From: Ricinus communis
Taxonomy: Eukaryota; Streptophyta; Magnoliopsida; Malpighiales; Euphorbiaceae
Reading direction: 5' to 3'
Assembly: GCF_019578655.1 (NCBI RefSeq)
Contig: NC_063265.1
Span: 11,504,501 to 11,568,500, forward strand
Length of the DNA stretch: 64,000 bases
The notes beneath the pieces are model-generated. The model did not search any database, was not told the DNA's origin, and worked only from the letters and a program-made list of their open reading frames with translations. The position numbers and the translations under genes are program-made. The stretch's first letter is position 1; every line of letters starts with the position of its first letter. Below, in pieces: positions 1 through 10,896 of this stretch.

Positions 1-1325
1 AATCCCAAGAGAACCAATATGAATAGCTTCTCAAAGTAAATTAAAAGGGGTTTTGAATGTTTGAATCGAAATTATAAATAGGCAAAAATAATGAAGGCTG
101 AATATTTAAAGTAAATAAAATCAATCTTAACAAATTTCCAATTCAAGAGTCTTGATTCCATCCAATTGTAATCATGATCATAGGCTAAAATATCAATTCT
201 TCTATTCAAGTACTTAGTCTACTTATTCAAAAAGCAACAAGTGTAATTCTCCTAATATAGTTGACTTGAACCCAACATCCAAATCAAAACTTACCATTAG
301 TCAATCGGCACGATAGCGTTCCATATCAACAATGATAGCATTAAGAATAATGAGAATGACTAAACCAACATTAATTTAATTGAGATAACGCAATTGAAAT
401 AACCTTGTTCCTTTATTTCCTAGAGCCTATCATGCAAGCTATGTAATTGAATAAGCCGTAATCACACACACATGAGCGACTCCTTGCTACTTGTGTCAAT
501 CGTTCATGACAATTACGGATCACAAACTCAAAGTTTAGCAATAGAAAATCAATATCAAAGTTGAGTCGTCGTTCAATCAATATCAATAATTCATAAATAA
601 TAAGAACAAAAATAAAGAATACTTGAATTAAAGAAGAATTCTGTTAAGCACAAAGCCTCACAAAATCACAATTGGAATTTATTCACTCTTGAATTAGAAA
701 CTAAAAACTTAGCCACTCATGGTGGAGTAAGAATTCACAAGAATTGTAGAGAGTAGAAGAAGAAATAAGAATATGAATATCAATTTGAATCTGAATCTGA
801 ATGCCTCTGCTCAAAGTATCTAGCCGTCCTTATATAGGAAGTAAAACCCTAAACCCTAATAGAATCCTTATAAAAAAGAAATAAGCTTCTTATTTAATCT
901 TATCCCTACAAGAAATGATAAGATTAAAAGTGATCTAAATAAATTAAAACCCTAAATACATGGAAGAAAGTTCTATTAATCCAACATTTCCAAAAATAGA
1001 GGAGATTAACTAGGGATAGGTCCACCACAAATTAATCTCTGAAAATTTCGAAGCTCTCTTTCACATCTTTTAGCAGCTCATGGGATGCAAGGCGTGGTCA
1101 CGCCTTATTGACAGTAGTCTTCTGCACAGAGTTCTGCACTTCCTCCAAAAGACTTTGTTTTTGACAAAATGATGACTTAAAATATGTCTTTAGGCTAGAT
1201 TTTGCTTCATCCTTGATATTTCATCACCTAAGTTAGAATAAACATAATTTCCATAATTAAGTACATTATTCAACCAAATCGCAAAGGAATTAAACACAAT
1301 AAATATAACTATTTTTGACCTATCA
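1..1325 (-). repeat. 3' LTR (partial, cut by window edge)
   Basis: Matches 5942-7253 almost base for base from about position 20. The inner boundary is at 1325, where similarity to the other LTR stops; read on the minus strand the LTR starts TGATAGGTCAAAAATAG. About 50-70 bases of the far end lie outside the window. It carries one copy of the near-palindrome AAGGCGTGGTCACGCCTT at 1089-1106. Confidence 0.9.
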
Positions 1326-1342
1326 AATTTCTCCACACCTAA
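1326..1342 (-). other. candidate polypurine tract next to the 3' LTR
   Basis: On the minus strand a purine-rich stretch (AGGTGTGGAGAAATT) ends exactly at the LTR start, where the plus-strand primer of an LTR retrotransposon should lie. A close relative of the same motif occurs at 2657-2671 inside the element. Confidence 0.5.
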
Positions 1343-2656
1343 TTTATGCTTGTCCTCAAGCATACCTCAATTCAACATAGCAATTCTCCTTTTAACCTTC
1401 CTTTCATCTCTTTTAATCTCCTCAAATACCAAATAAATTAAACATACATTAATGAGTTGAATAATAATGACAATCAAGAGATTAGCACTCATAGGATAAA
1501 TTTTATAAAAAGAACAGGTATCTTAATAATTCATCAAAATCAAAACAACAAGACTTAACACCCTCACATGGTTTCACTCAATACTCTCAAAGTGTTTAGG
1601 GTGCATTTACTCTCGGAATCAAAACAAAGCATGTTATTACCATAAGCTTGCTAATGAATCAAGTCTCCACCACTACACATGAATTAGATGCAAAAATCAA
1701 AGGGACTTTACAAGGGTTGTAATGGGGCTTAGGAAAGGGTGTGATAAAGGAAGAGCTGAGATGTTTCATAATCAAGACAAAAAGATTAGATTCTTGCATG
1801 ATAACTTATGCCACATCCACGAAACATACTACAAAAACTTTGAGATTTATTTCCACATTTTATATTAGCACTAAAAATCTTGGAGAAATAACATGTAATA
1901 ATTCAATTCAATATATTTGATGAATACTTCTCCAATTATCTTCTTTCATGAAAGGAATAAATATCAACGTCCTTTCCCCATTTTTTTCTTTTCTTTCTCT
2001 CTCTCTCTGTTTTTTTTTTTTTTTTTTTGTTGTTTCATTTGTACCATGCAACACTTCCCTTTTTGCCTTGACAAGGGTAGAAAAATAGAGGTAGCAAACG
2101 AAAGGTCTTGGGTTAAACAACATGTGTTAAAAATAACAAAGAAAATGGAAAATAGGCTCAAGGTGGCTAACTAAAAAGGAAATCAATACGGTAGGTATTT
2201 TAAGAGTCTAAGAATAGGTTAATCCTAATTGCCCTTATCATATTAAAACATCAATCCAAAAATGTGGTCTCAATATGAATTCAGAAGCAAGTTCTAGAAT
2301 AATCATACTAGTTTGATAACACTCAATAAAAAAATAATTAGAGCAAAATATAATGAACTGCTTTTTGGCTCAAAAGCTCACTTGAATGTTTACATTTATA
2401 TCAAGTCTTGTGGATTTTTCAATCAATAAACTAATGAGATACCTTCGGATAGTTTTAAAGAAATACTAACCATGCTTATCCCCTTTCATGCATTGAAATT
2501 CAAACCAAAATGTATTTCTAACTTACATGGTATTCGGGTTATCAAAATAAAACTCAAGGTTGCAAAGAAGAATTAGAACATATGAATTAAAGCATACCTA
2601 ATTATAAGCATAAAAAAATATTTTGAAAAGAAAAGAAAATCATGTAATTATCATAT
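1343..2656. other. non-coding 3' internal region of the retrotransposon
   Basis: About 1.3 kb between the two polypurine-like motifs without a convincing coding region. It contains a long pyrimidine tract at 1980-2028 (purine-rich on the element's coding strand), which creates spurious lysine/arginine/glutamate-rich open frames. Long untranslated 3' regions are usual in Athila/Tat elements. Confidence 0.5.
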
Positions 2657-2671
2657 TCCTCCCCACACCTA
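2657..2671 (-). other. second polypurine-tract-like motif
   Basis: On the minus strand reads AGGTGTGGGGAGGAAT. It is followed on the plus strand by a TGTCCTCAA word, as is the motif beside the 3' LTR at 1326-1365. The two sites are therefore related over roughly 35 bases. A role as a second plus-strand primer is inference. Confidence 0.35.
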
Positions 2672-2904
2672 AACTATACATTGTCCTCAATGTATCAAAA
2701 GAAAATGGCTCACAAAAGAAATGAAAAAATATGAAACTCCCGGTTTGCGAGCAATTCATCTTTGAATAGTGAGTGGTGATGGTGGGAAAGGAAGTAGAAC
2801 CGCCTAGTAAAAATAGAAAGTTTTGGTGATGGTGCTGCAAAAGAAAATAAACGTTGGTGGCTATGGCAAAATAAAACGTTCTCTTTCTTTTCTCTCTTTT
2901 AAGC

Positions 2905-3060
2905 ACAAAAATAAATAATAATAATAATAATTAAAATTAAAAATAAATTAAATTAAATAATAAAAATTAAATAAATTAAATAAATTAAATAAAAATAATA
3001 AAAAATAAAAACAAAATAATAATAATAAAAACAAAAGAATAAAAAAAATAAAAAAAGTGG
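2905..3060. repeat. low-complexity A/T tract
   Basis: Almost pure A and T built from AAT, AAAT and TAAAT words. No coding potential; the open frames here are artefacts of composition. Confidence 0.8.
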
Positions 3061-3067
3061 TTTGAGT

Positions 3068-3260
3068 AAGGCGTGGTCACGCCTTATAAGAAATGAGCAC
3101 ATAATTTTTGGTGCAGTTTTCAAGACAAAGCAGAAGACAACTTGGAACAAGGCGTGGTCACGCAAAGCGAAGCACATAATTTTTAATTTTTTTTTGCGTT
3201 TGCAAAACAAAAAGAAGGGAACAAGGCGTGGTCACGCCTTGTAAGCGAGCAGTAATAAAT
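3068..3260. repeat. minisatellite headed by a near-palindrome (about 78-bp unit)
   Basis: Three copies of the word AAGGCGTGGTCACGCC begin at 3068, 3149 and 3223 (spacing 81 and 74 bases). Between them the sequence repeats imperfectly, each unit carrying a GCACATAATTTTT word and a CAAAACAAA-like stretch. The full 18-base form AAGGCGTGGTCACGCCTT is a perfect inverted repeat apart from its two central bases. The same word lies once in each LTR (1089-1106 and 7019-7035). Confidence 0.75.
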
Positions 3261-3310
3261 TTTTAAAAATTAAAACTAAAACTAAAAACAAAATAAACTA
3301 AGTGAAAGAA

Positions 3311-3311
3311 A

Positions 3312-3342
<31 letters not shown>
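3311..3342. repeat. (AAT)n microsatellite
   Basis: About ten uninterrupted AAT units in the 3' internal region of the retrotransposon. Confidence 0.9.
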
Positions 3343-3343
<1 letters not shown>

Positions 3344-3436
3344 TAAAGCAAGTATTTGGGTTGCCTCCCAATAAGCGCAATTGTTTAACGTCGTTATGCT
3401 CGTGAATGATAAAATATTTGAGTCATCCAAATAAGT

Positions 3437-3562
3437 GAAGTGATCCAAAGGAAAACTAATAGAACATAAAGCAATTTCACCCTCATGGAAGATCTTTAAT
3501 CTATGACCATTCAGTTTGAAAATTTTATCCGAATCCAAGCTTCTAATTTCCACTTCTAAATT
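3437..3562 (-). pseudogene. remnant of integrase C-terminus
   Basis: The minus strand reads EIRSLDSDKIFKLNGHRLK, which resembles the extreme C-terminal FKVNGxRLK segment of Athila/Tat integrases. Just downstream (3356-3395) is the TTGGGAGGCAACCCAAA-type word that often follows pol in these elements. The remnant starts directly after the protease reading region, so reverse transcriptase, RNase H and the integrase core have been removed at about 3555-3575. Recognition of the motif is from memory of the family. Confidence 0.6.
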
Positions 3563-3573
3563 AGATTATGCAT

Positions 3574-4482
3574 CTAATTCTTGCTCATTACTAATATTTT
3601 CTTTTGCAAATACTTCCCGCGCGATTGGTTAATTACATCAATATGGCAAAGAGAATGTAAATTATTAGGATATTTCATTGCATCAAAAATATTAAATTTA
3701 ACAATCTCTCCATCAAACCCTATGGGGAGAGTACCCTCATCTACATTAATCTTTGTCTTAGCAGTTTTCATGAATGGTTGTCCTAATAAAATCGAAGCTG
3801 ATTTTAATGAGGAATTACCATCCATTTCCAAAATGTAAAAGTCGACGCCGAAATATGAGCCCATTAACTTGCACCAAAACATCTTCAACAACTCCAGGGG
3901 ATGAATATAAAAGTGATCGACTAATTGAATCATTACACCAGTCTTTTGCAAGTTATTTAGTTTCAATTCTTGATAGATAGAAAATGGCATGACATTAATG
4001 GAAGCTCCTAAATCTAACATGGCACGCTCAATTTTTGTATTACCAATAACACAAGGTAATGAAAACATACCTGGATCCTTGCATTTTTCGGGCATATTCT
4101 TTTGCAAGATGGCCGACACATTCTTACTTACCACCACTTTCTCCTTTTCCTTCATCCTTCTTTTGTTTGTGCATAATTCCTTCAAGAACTTTGCATATTT
4201 AGAAATTTTCTTGATAGCATCCAATAATGGGATATTTATCTCCACCTTCCTAAATGTATCCAGGATCTCCTTTTCTTGCTCGTCTTCTTTTGGCTTAGCT
4301 AATCTGCTAGGAAAAGGAGGTAATGGAGTATGAGATGAAAGAGATAGAGAAGGATCGAATTTTACCCCACGTGATGCTTTAGAGGAAGCTTCTTCTTCTT
4401 CCTTTTCCTTGCTCGGTTCACTTTTCTTAAGTGGAATCGACCTGAAAATCTCCTTTCCACTTAAGAAAAATTGCACTAACAT
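3574..4482 (-). pseudogene. retrotransposon aspartic protease region (pol 5' part)
   Basis: A 302-codon open frame. The N-terminal third is charged and low-complexity (KEKEEEEASSKAS). It is followed by a linker and a retropepsin-like domain: the active-site signature is present as LDLGASINVMP (roughly residues 157-167), and the second lobe carries ILLGQPFMKTAKTKI, the usual ILGRPF-type strand. Active-site DSG/DTG appears as DLG, common in this plant group. The frame stops where pol should run on into reverse transcriptase, because that part is deleted. It overlaps the end of the gag-derived frame (4427-4978), consistent with a small frameshift between them. Confidence 0.75.
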
Positions 4483-5701
4483 TCTCCTTTGGATTTATCT
4501 CTGGTTGTGAAGGTAGTTTTCCAAAATTTTGAGCCTCCAATTTACTAATCGACGTAGTCAGTTGAGTAATTTGATTGCCTAAACTCTGAATGCTTGACCT
4601 TGTTTCCTGTTGAAATTGAAGAGCATTGTTAGCAAGATTTTGAACAATATCTTCCAAGGACATACCTGAATTAGAAGCTTGAGGTTGTCTATTGAAATTC
4701 GGAAATGATACTTTTGTTGTCCTCCTTGGTTCCCATAGCTCAAATTCGGGTGATCTCTCCATCCGGATTGTAATGATTAGAAAAGGGTCATACTTCCTTT
4801 GAGATTGACCGATGAAATCCGCTTCAGGCGTTAGCTTCTTGCATGGAGTCTTGTTGCAATGTTGGACACATATCGGTGGGATGTCCTTGCAACGAACATA
4901 TTCCAGACTTTTGCCATTTGTAATTGCCCTACTGACCATTTGAGAACCAAAGCGGTTAAATCGAAATTTGATTTTCAAGATTTTTAGTGCTTACCTCATT
5001 AACTTCGCCTTGTAGCTCCATGACCCTTGTACCAAATCACGAGAATTTTGACCATGTTTGAAATTAATTGCTTGGCTTCTTCAGGCGTTTATCTACCAAA
5101 GCTCCACCTCTTTGCATCAATCATACTCCTATCCATTAGCAATAATCCTTCATAGAAATATTGGATTAGGAGTTGGAGAGATTTGATGATGTGGGCATTT
5201 AGCACATTGCTTGAACCTTTCCGATATTCATACAACGTTTCTCCGATGAACTGTGTTATGCCACAAATTTCTTTTCGATGTTGGCTCTTCTGTTGCAAGG
5301 AAAAACTTATCGAGGAACAATCTTTTCATCTCGTTCCATGTTGTTATTGAACCGGAAAGTAGATAATAGAGCCAATCCTTTGCTTTATCCTTCAAAGAAA
5401 AGGAAAAAGCTCTAAGATTTATTTGCTCTTCGGTCACACCATGTGGTTTCATTCCGAAGCATACAATATGGAACTCTTTCAAGTGTTTATAAGGATCTTC
5501 ACCTGCACATCCACGAAAAGAAGGGAGTAAGTGAATTAAACCAGATTTTAATTCAAAATCAACTGCAATATTAGGAAATGTAATGCATAAAGGTTGTTGA
5601 TTTAAATCCGGTGCAGCTAGCTCTTTGAGAGTTTTGTTCGCCATGTTTTCTGTAACTTCTTGAAAGATAGACGTGTCACCAATAGCCAAATCTATTTCCA
5701 A
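4427..5701 (-). pseudogene. retrotransposon gag, broken into three frames
   Basis: Frames at 5228-5701, 5089-5298 and 4427-4978 are consecutive pieces of one gag. The first holds the capsid core (ELAAPDLNQQPLCI, FELKSGLIHLLPSFRG, AGEDPYKHLKEFH, then LKDKAKDWLYYLLSGSITTW and MKRLFLDKFF), diagnostic of Athila/Tat gag. The second continues with KEICGITQFIGETLYEYR after a frame change near 5290. The third holds the C-terminal gag linker with a coiled-coil-like stretch (NNALQFQQETRSSIQSLGNQ). The order and family are clear; the number of frameshifts may be inflated by sequence errors seen elsewhere in the window. Confidence 0.8.
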
Positions 5702-5850
5702 CTCCTCTATGAGACAACTTTTTCTTTGCTTAGTCTCCTTTCTTAATCGGTGCGCTGTCTTCTCAATTTCAGGATTAAACTACAAATCAATATCTTGAGA
5801 AGAACAAGTCATAAACAAATAATTCAAACAATGAGAAACTAAAATAGGTT

Positions 5851-5867
5851 TCCCGGCAACGGCGCCA
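5851..5867 (-). other. primer binding site, tRNA-Asp type
   Basis: On the minus strand TGGCGCCGTTGCCGGGA lies four bases inside the 5' LTR. It is complementary to the 3' end of plant tRNA-Asp (CCCCGGCAACGGCGCCA) with at most one mismatch at the far end. A tRNA-Asp primer is typical of Athila and related elements. Confidence 0.85.
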
Positions 5868-5871
5868 AATT

Positions 5872-7253
5872 TGAACGGGTTGTCGAAGCCCTTTAAAATA
5901 AATTACTGATTTTCTTAAACTAATTTGTAGAAAAAGTGAAACCAGGTGAATAGCTTCTCAAAGTAAATTAAAAGGGGGGTTTTTGAATGTTTGAATCAAA
6001 ATTATAAATAGGCAAAAAATAATGAAGGCTGAATATTTAAAGTAAATAAAAATCAATCTTAACAAATTTCCAATTCAAGAGTGCTGATTCCATCCAATTG
6101 TAATCATGATCATAGGCTAAAATATCAATTCTTCTATTCAAGTACTTAGTCTACTTATTCAAAAAAGCCGCAACAAGTGTAATTCTCCTAATATAGTTGA
6201 CTTGAACCCAACATCCAAATCAAAACTTACCATTAGTCAACTGGGCACGATAGCGTTCCATATCAACTCAATGATAGCATTAAGAATAATGAGAATGACT
6301 AAACCAACATTAATTTAATTGGGATAGCGCGATTGAAATAACCTTGTTCTTTTATTTCCACAGAGCCTATCATGCAAGCTATGTAATTGAATAGTAGTAA
6401 TCACACACATGAGCGACTCCTTGCTACTTGTGTCAATCGTTCATGACAATTACGGATCACAAACTCAAAGTTTAGCGATAGAAAAATCAATATCAAAGTT
6501 GAGTCGTCGGTTCAATCAATATCAATAATTCATAAATAATAAGAACAAGAAATAAAGAATACTTGAATTAAAGAAGAATTTTATTAAGCACAAAGCCTCA
6601 AAAATCACGATTGAATTTATTCACTCTTGAATTAGAAACTAAAACTTAGCCACTCATGGTGGAGTAAGAATTCACAAGAATTGTAGAGGTAGAAGAAGAA
6701 ATAAGAATATGAATATCAATTTGAATCAATCAATCGAATCAATGCCTCGCTTTCAAAGTATCTGTCCTTATATAGGAAGTAAAACCCTAAACCTTAATAG
6801 AATCCTTATCAAAAGAAATAAACTTTTATTTAATCTTATCCCTACAAGAAAGGATAAGATTAAAAGTGATCTAAATAAATTAAAACCCTAAATACATAGA
6901 AGAAAGTTCTATTAATCCAACACTTCCAAAAATAGAGGAGATTAACTAGAGATAAGTCCACCACAAATTAATCTCGAAAATTTAAGCTCTCTTTCACATC
7001 TTTTTTGGCATGGGATGCAGGCGTGGTCACGCCTTGTTGACAGTAGTCTTCTGCACAGAGTTCTGCACTTCCTCCAAAAGACTTTGTTTTTGACAAAATG
7101 ATGACTTAAAACATGTTTTAGGCTAGATTTTGCTCCATCCTTGATATTTCATCACCTAAGTTAGAATAAACATAATTTCCATAATTAAGTACATTATCCA
7201 ACCAAATCGCAAAGGAATTAAACACAATAAATATAACTATTTTTGACCTGTCA
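5872..7253 (-). repeat. 5' LTR (complete, 1382 bp)
   Basis: Bounded on the plus strand by TG at 5872-5873 and CA at 7252-7253, the canonical LTR termini, and by the primer site on the inner side. Similarity to the other LTR ends abruptly at 7253. It contains the near-palindrome at 7019-7035. Confidence 0.88.
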
Positions 7254-7572
7254 AGAAGCCACACGGACAATAATAATAATAAAATCCATCCCTGCAAATT
7301 AGTCTTATCCAATCTTTTATTTTGTCACGGTTGACCAAATAGTGAAAAAATAATCACAATTTGGACAAGAAATTATCAATCAATGATATTTCTGACTTTA
7401 ATGTTCATATCCAGCACTGCTTCTCTGATCTCTATTAATGTTCACTGCTTCTGTCTTTAGCCAACAAGAAAAAGAGAATCTTGATTCTTGACTATGACAC
7501 GGACAGCTGAAGTAATAAGTCTTGGGACTACCTCCTTAAATGGATGGGACATGCAATTTATAGATTGTGGCT

Positions 7573-7647
7573 ATCTAATGAAATGGACAGCACATGCATT
7601 TACAGACAAAGCAACTAATCTTGCACGTGCATATATTATATATAGAC
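7573..7647 (+). promoter_or_regulatory. G-box-containing upstream region of OAS-TL copy A
   Basis: About 210-290 bases upstream of copy A. Contains a palindromic GCACGTGC G-box (CACGTG at 7624-7629), a GCATTTA word, and a TATA-like TATATTATATATAGAC stretch at about 7631-7647. Nearly the same 75 bases recur at 10897-10969 between copies A and B, so the block belonged to the duplicated unit. Downstream lies a (TTC)n leader at about 7766-7793. Promoter function is inferred from position and motifs. Confidence 0.5.
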
Positions 7648-7859
7648 AGAGTTTACAGATTGCACACGCAATATATACTTGTAGATTTGCTTTATATCTG
7701 GTAATATTTATAATCTTTTACTGCTGCTATTGTTGAGTTCATTTCAGTCGACGTTGTATTCTTGTTTTCTTCTTCTTCTTCTTCTTCTTCTTTCTCACTT
7801 TCTCTCAGCTTCCTGCAAATCCAGTCACATTTTTCTGCTTGCAGACTGCCAAGAAAGAT

Positions 7860-10089
7860 ATGGAGAACAAGTGTGGAATCAAGAAAGATATTACTGAAGT
7901 ATATTTTAGTCATCTTTTTCTATAGTTTTTGACTTTGGAATACCAATAACTACTGCTTCTAATAATGTTCATCTTCTTCTATTTTCATCTTGACTTGTGC
8001 AGTTAATAGGAAATACCCCTTTGGTATATCTGAATAAGGTTGTGGACGGCTGTGTAGCTCGCATTGCTGCAAAGCTTGAAATGTTCGAACCAACCGCTAG
8101 TGTGAAAGACAGGCACTCTTTCTTTCCACCTGTTTGTGTTTATTCTTTTCCTATTATGGAAAATAAACAAGTCTTTATTGCTGAACTGATGTCATACATT
8201 TTCATTTTTGCTTATGCAGAATTGCATACAGCATGATCCGGGATGCAGAAGATAAGGGCTTAATTACTCCAGGGAAGGTTAGTCATGAGGCCTTGCTAGA
8301 TATTCATTCTTTTTTAATAAAATATCAAAGTCAAATGAAGGAAATATGGATTTCTGAAAGGTGTTAAAATGAAGGAGAGATTAACAATTGTTTTCCTTTT
8401 GTTCCTATTGCTGTTTAAAATATGCTGCCTAAAGACCGTCCTAGTTGAACCCACGAGTGGCAACACCGGCATTGGTTTGGCAGCAATTGCTGCGGTGAAA
8501 GGTTACAAACTTATACTCACCATGCCCGCTTCAATGAGTCTCGAAAGAAGAACTGTGCTACGAGCTCTTGGAGCTGAGGTTCGCCTTTCTGATCCGGTCA
8601 GGTCCTTTCCAGGAGCACTTGAGAAGGCAGAGGAGATACTAAATAAATTACCTGATGGCTACATGCTTCAGCAATTTGAAAATCCTGCGAATCCAAAGGT
8701 ATATCTTGCATCCATCTAGTACGTGGATTTGTTGTAGAAGGACTATAGATCATGTTTGTTGCTGATTTTGTAGATTCATTACGAGACCACTGGCCCAGAA
8801 ATATGGAGAGACACCAGTGGGAAAGTTGATATCTTGGTTTCAGGAATTGGAACTGGTGGTACTGCAACTGGAGCTGGAAGATTCCTTAAGGAGAAGAACA
8901 AAGACATTAAGGTTTATTCTGGATGTCTTCTTCTGAGAGACTCTTATGTCAAATATGTTAAAGGATCTTTTTCTTTGTCTTTTTAAATCTTAATTGTGCT
9001 CCAACTGGAGTATGAATTGGTTTTGCTTTAATTCCTTTATGCATAGGTGTATGGTATAGAACCAGAAGAAAGTGCAGTCCTGAATGGAGAAAACCTGGTG
9101 AGTAATGAATTCTTCTAATTATTGAATCTTTTACCGGGCAGCTACAATCTTGGAGGAATAAAAGAAATGTATATGTACCATCATTGAGGCTTTACTTATT
9201 TTTAGTCTTTTCATCTTTTAAAGATGTCACGGAACCAGAAGGTTAATGGATGACACATATTAATTGATTTATTGTTGCGTGCTCGTGTATTTACTACTTC
9301 ATTCTAATTCCCTATGGTTATCACTCTTTATAACTATTCACCGTGGAAAAGAAAATTGCTTGATATACTTGTGACAGGCCCGCATCTGATCCAAGGACTT
9401 GGTGCTGGAATCGTTCCTAATGTTCTGGACGTGGAGTTGCTGGATGAAGTTTTTAAAGTAAGTTTAAGAACCATGGTATCTGGGATTTTCTCTGAATGTT
9501 CGTTTAACAGTTAGGAACGAATAATGAAGCTACTACTATAACTATAAAGAACTGGCCTACCATATACAAACATTTGTGTGCCTGAAAAATGTCGCTTAAT
9601 AACTTTTGGTGTCTGTTATTTTTGTTTAGATCTCAGGTGAGGAAGCCATTGAAACTACTAAGCTGCTTGCCCTGAAAGAAGGTTTGCTGGTAGGAAATGG
9701 TTGATTTCCCTGCTACTGTTGTTGCTTGTTCTCCTTTTCTTTTTGTGCACTTGTGACTATCTTTTTTCTGCTTTTATCTTTACATAGGTGGGTATATCTT
9801 CTGGGGCTGCAGCAGCAGCTGCAATTAGATTGGCAAAGAGACCTGAAAATGCAGGAAACTCATTGTTGTAAGCTTATTGCCTTCTCCTGTTCAATATGCA
9901 CACCCAACAAGTGACATTTGTTTGTTGCAGCCAAAGTAAGTTATAATTCAATCCAACACTCCCATTTAATCAGAGTAATTTTTTTCGCTTTCCATGCAGG
10001 CAGTATTCCCAAGTTTTGGAGAGCGTTACTTATCTTCCAAGCTTTTTGATTCAATCAGGCAAGAGGTGGAAAACATGACTTATGAATGA
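7860..10089 (+). CDS. OASTL: cytosolic cysteine synthase (OAS-TL, CYSD-like), tandem copy A
   Basis: Makes cysteine from O-acetylserine and sulfide with pyridoxal phosphate (PLP). Ten exons: 7860-7898, 8003-8112, 8220-8277, 8435-8698, 8774-8911, 9047-9097, 9378-9457, 9630-9689, 9788-9867, 10000-10089. Expected length is 323 residues, normal for cytosolic OAS-TL, with no transit peptide. The PLP lysine is K48 in TASVKDR, the substrate loop is PTSGNTG (75-81), the PLP phosphate loop is GTGGT (183-187), and [10 protein letters not shown] lies near the end. The start ATG sits 16 bases after a likely 5'-UTR intron acceptor (7844) shared by all three copies. Intron 2 has a GC donor. Exons 6 and 9 are each one base short of copies B or C and shift the frame; given similar slips across the window I read these as probable sequence errors. 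The N-terminal wording resembles Arabidopsis CYSD1/CYSD2. Confidence 0.88.
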
Positions 10090-10204
10090 CTTCTTCCAAG
10101 TTATCGGTTAATAGCAGCTTTTGAAATTTTCAAATGTTTTAAATTATACGTATGTACTTTTCTATGAATTGAAAAGTCAATCAGAAATATCAGCAGAAAC
10201 CATT

Positions 10205-10378
10205 AAAATCATTCGATTCGGATAAACATAACCAGAATAACTTTAAACAGAAGGTGAATTTCAGACAATCGAAACTGACGACTAATTTGGTCAGAGTCAT
10301 AGGATTCGGATAAACATAACCAGAATAACTTTAAACAGACAGTGAATTTCAGACAATGGATATTGACGACTAAATTGG
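10205..10378. repeat. 88-bp direct tandem repeat, two copies
   Basis: The block from GATTCGGATAAACATAACC to GACGACTAA..TTGG occurs twice, starting at about 10215 and 10303, so the period is 88 bases. It lies just past the 3' end of OAS-TL copy A. No coding potential. Confidence 0.85.
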
Positions 10379-10896
10379 ACGGGCCGCGCGAACGCAGGCC
10401 CCACTGTCACAAATTATGACGTAGGCTCTCCCAACTTGGGGAGACCTTAGGCCAGCACCCTCCCAAGTGCAATGAAGGTCACAAACCTAGGCCATGAACC
10501 TTATTGATCACCCATCGACCCCGTCCAGGTAAGTATGTTTGCCAGTTGCTTTGGGCCTTGTATTTGTAGATTGGTTCTTGCTCTCTTTTCTTTCCTAGCC
10601 GATGTGGGATTGAAGTTCAATTTCAACATAGCAAAAGGCATGCCAAAGCCATCACTAATAAGTTAAAAACGTTCATTTCATTTCTTTTTATTGTTCAGTC
10701 CAAAACGTTCAAATTTCAACATAGCAAAAGTATCGAGAAATATTGCACTCTTGTTTCATTTGTTTATCAGGCAGCTCTAATTGCAGAAAGAGCATGTAGA
10801 TATTATTGCTTATTGGCTCAGCTGCCAAGTATTTGGTCATCTATCATCTAATTTTGTAATTCTTTTCTGTGGAATGAGAGTTCGTGTTTCTTTTTC
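10379..10896. other. intergenic, GC-richer unidentified segment
   Basis: About 10380-10560 is clearly more GC-rich than its surroundings and has no open frame. It looks like a fragment of a foreign element or a decayed gene end; I cannot assign it. The rest is ordinary AT-rich spacer. Confidence 0.35.

Larger units (their letters stand above)
1..7253 (-). mobile_element. Athila/Tat-type Ty3/gypsy LTR retrotransposon, internally deleted
   Basis: Two near-identical direct repeats (1-1325 and 5872-7253) flank an internal region holding, in minus-strand order, a tRNA-Asp primer site, gag fragments, an aspartic protease and a scrap of integrase C-terminus. This is the gag-PR order of a Ty3/gypsy element. 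Reverse transcriptase, RNase H and most of integrase are missing, so the copy cannot move on its own. The left end runs off the window, so only one flank is visible and a target-site duplication cannot be tested. LTR differences are mostly small indels, which suggests a fairly young insertion. The lineage is inferred from gag wording and the tRNA-Asp primer site. Confidence 0.88.

Noticed and set aside
1908..2174. Lysine/arginine/glutamate-rich or phenylalanine-rich frames of 65-85 codons
   Set aside because: Produced by a pyrimidine/purine tract in the non-coding 3' part of the retrotransposon.
2640..3244. Frames over the A/T tract and minisatellite
   Set aside because: Composition artefacts across low-complexity DNA and the GGCGTGGTCACGCC repeat.
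3581..4333. Plus-strand frames opposite the retrotransposon protease
   Set aside because: Antisense shadows of the minus-strand protease frame; no conserved content.
7860..10089. Calling OAS-TL copy A a pseudogene because of two frame breaks
   Set aside because: The same kind of one-base slip occurs in unrelated single-copy genes across the window, and all splice sites and catalytic motifs are intact.
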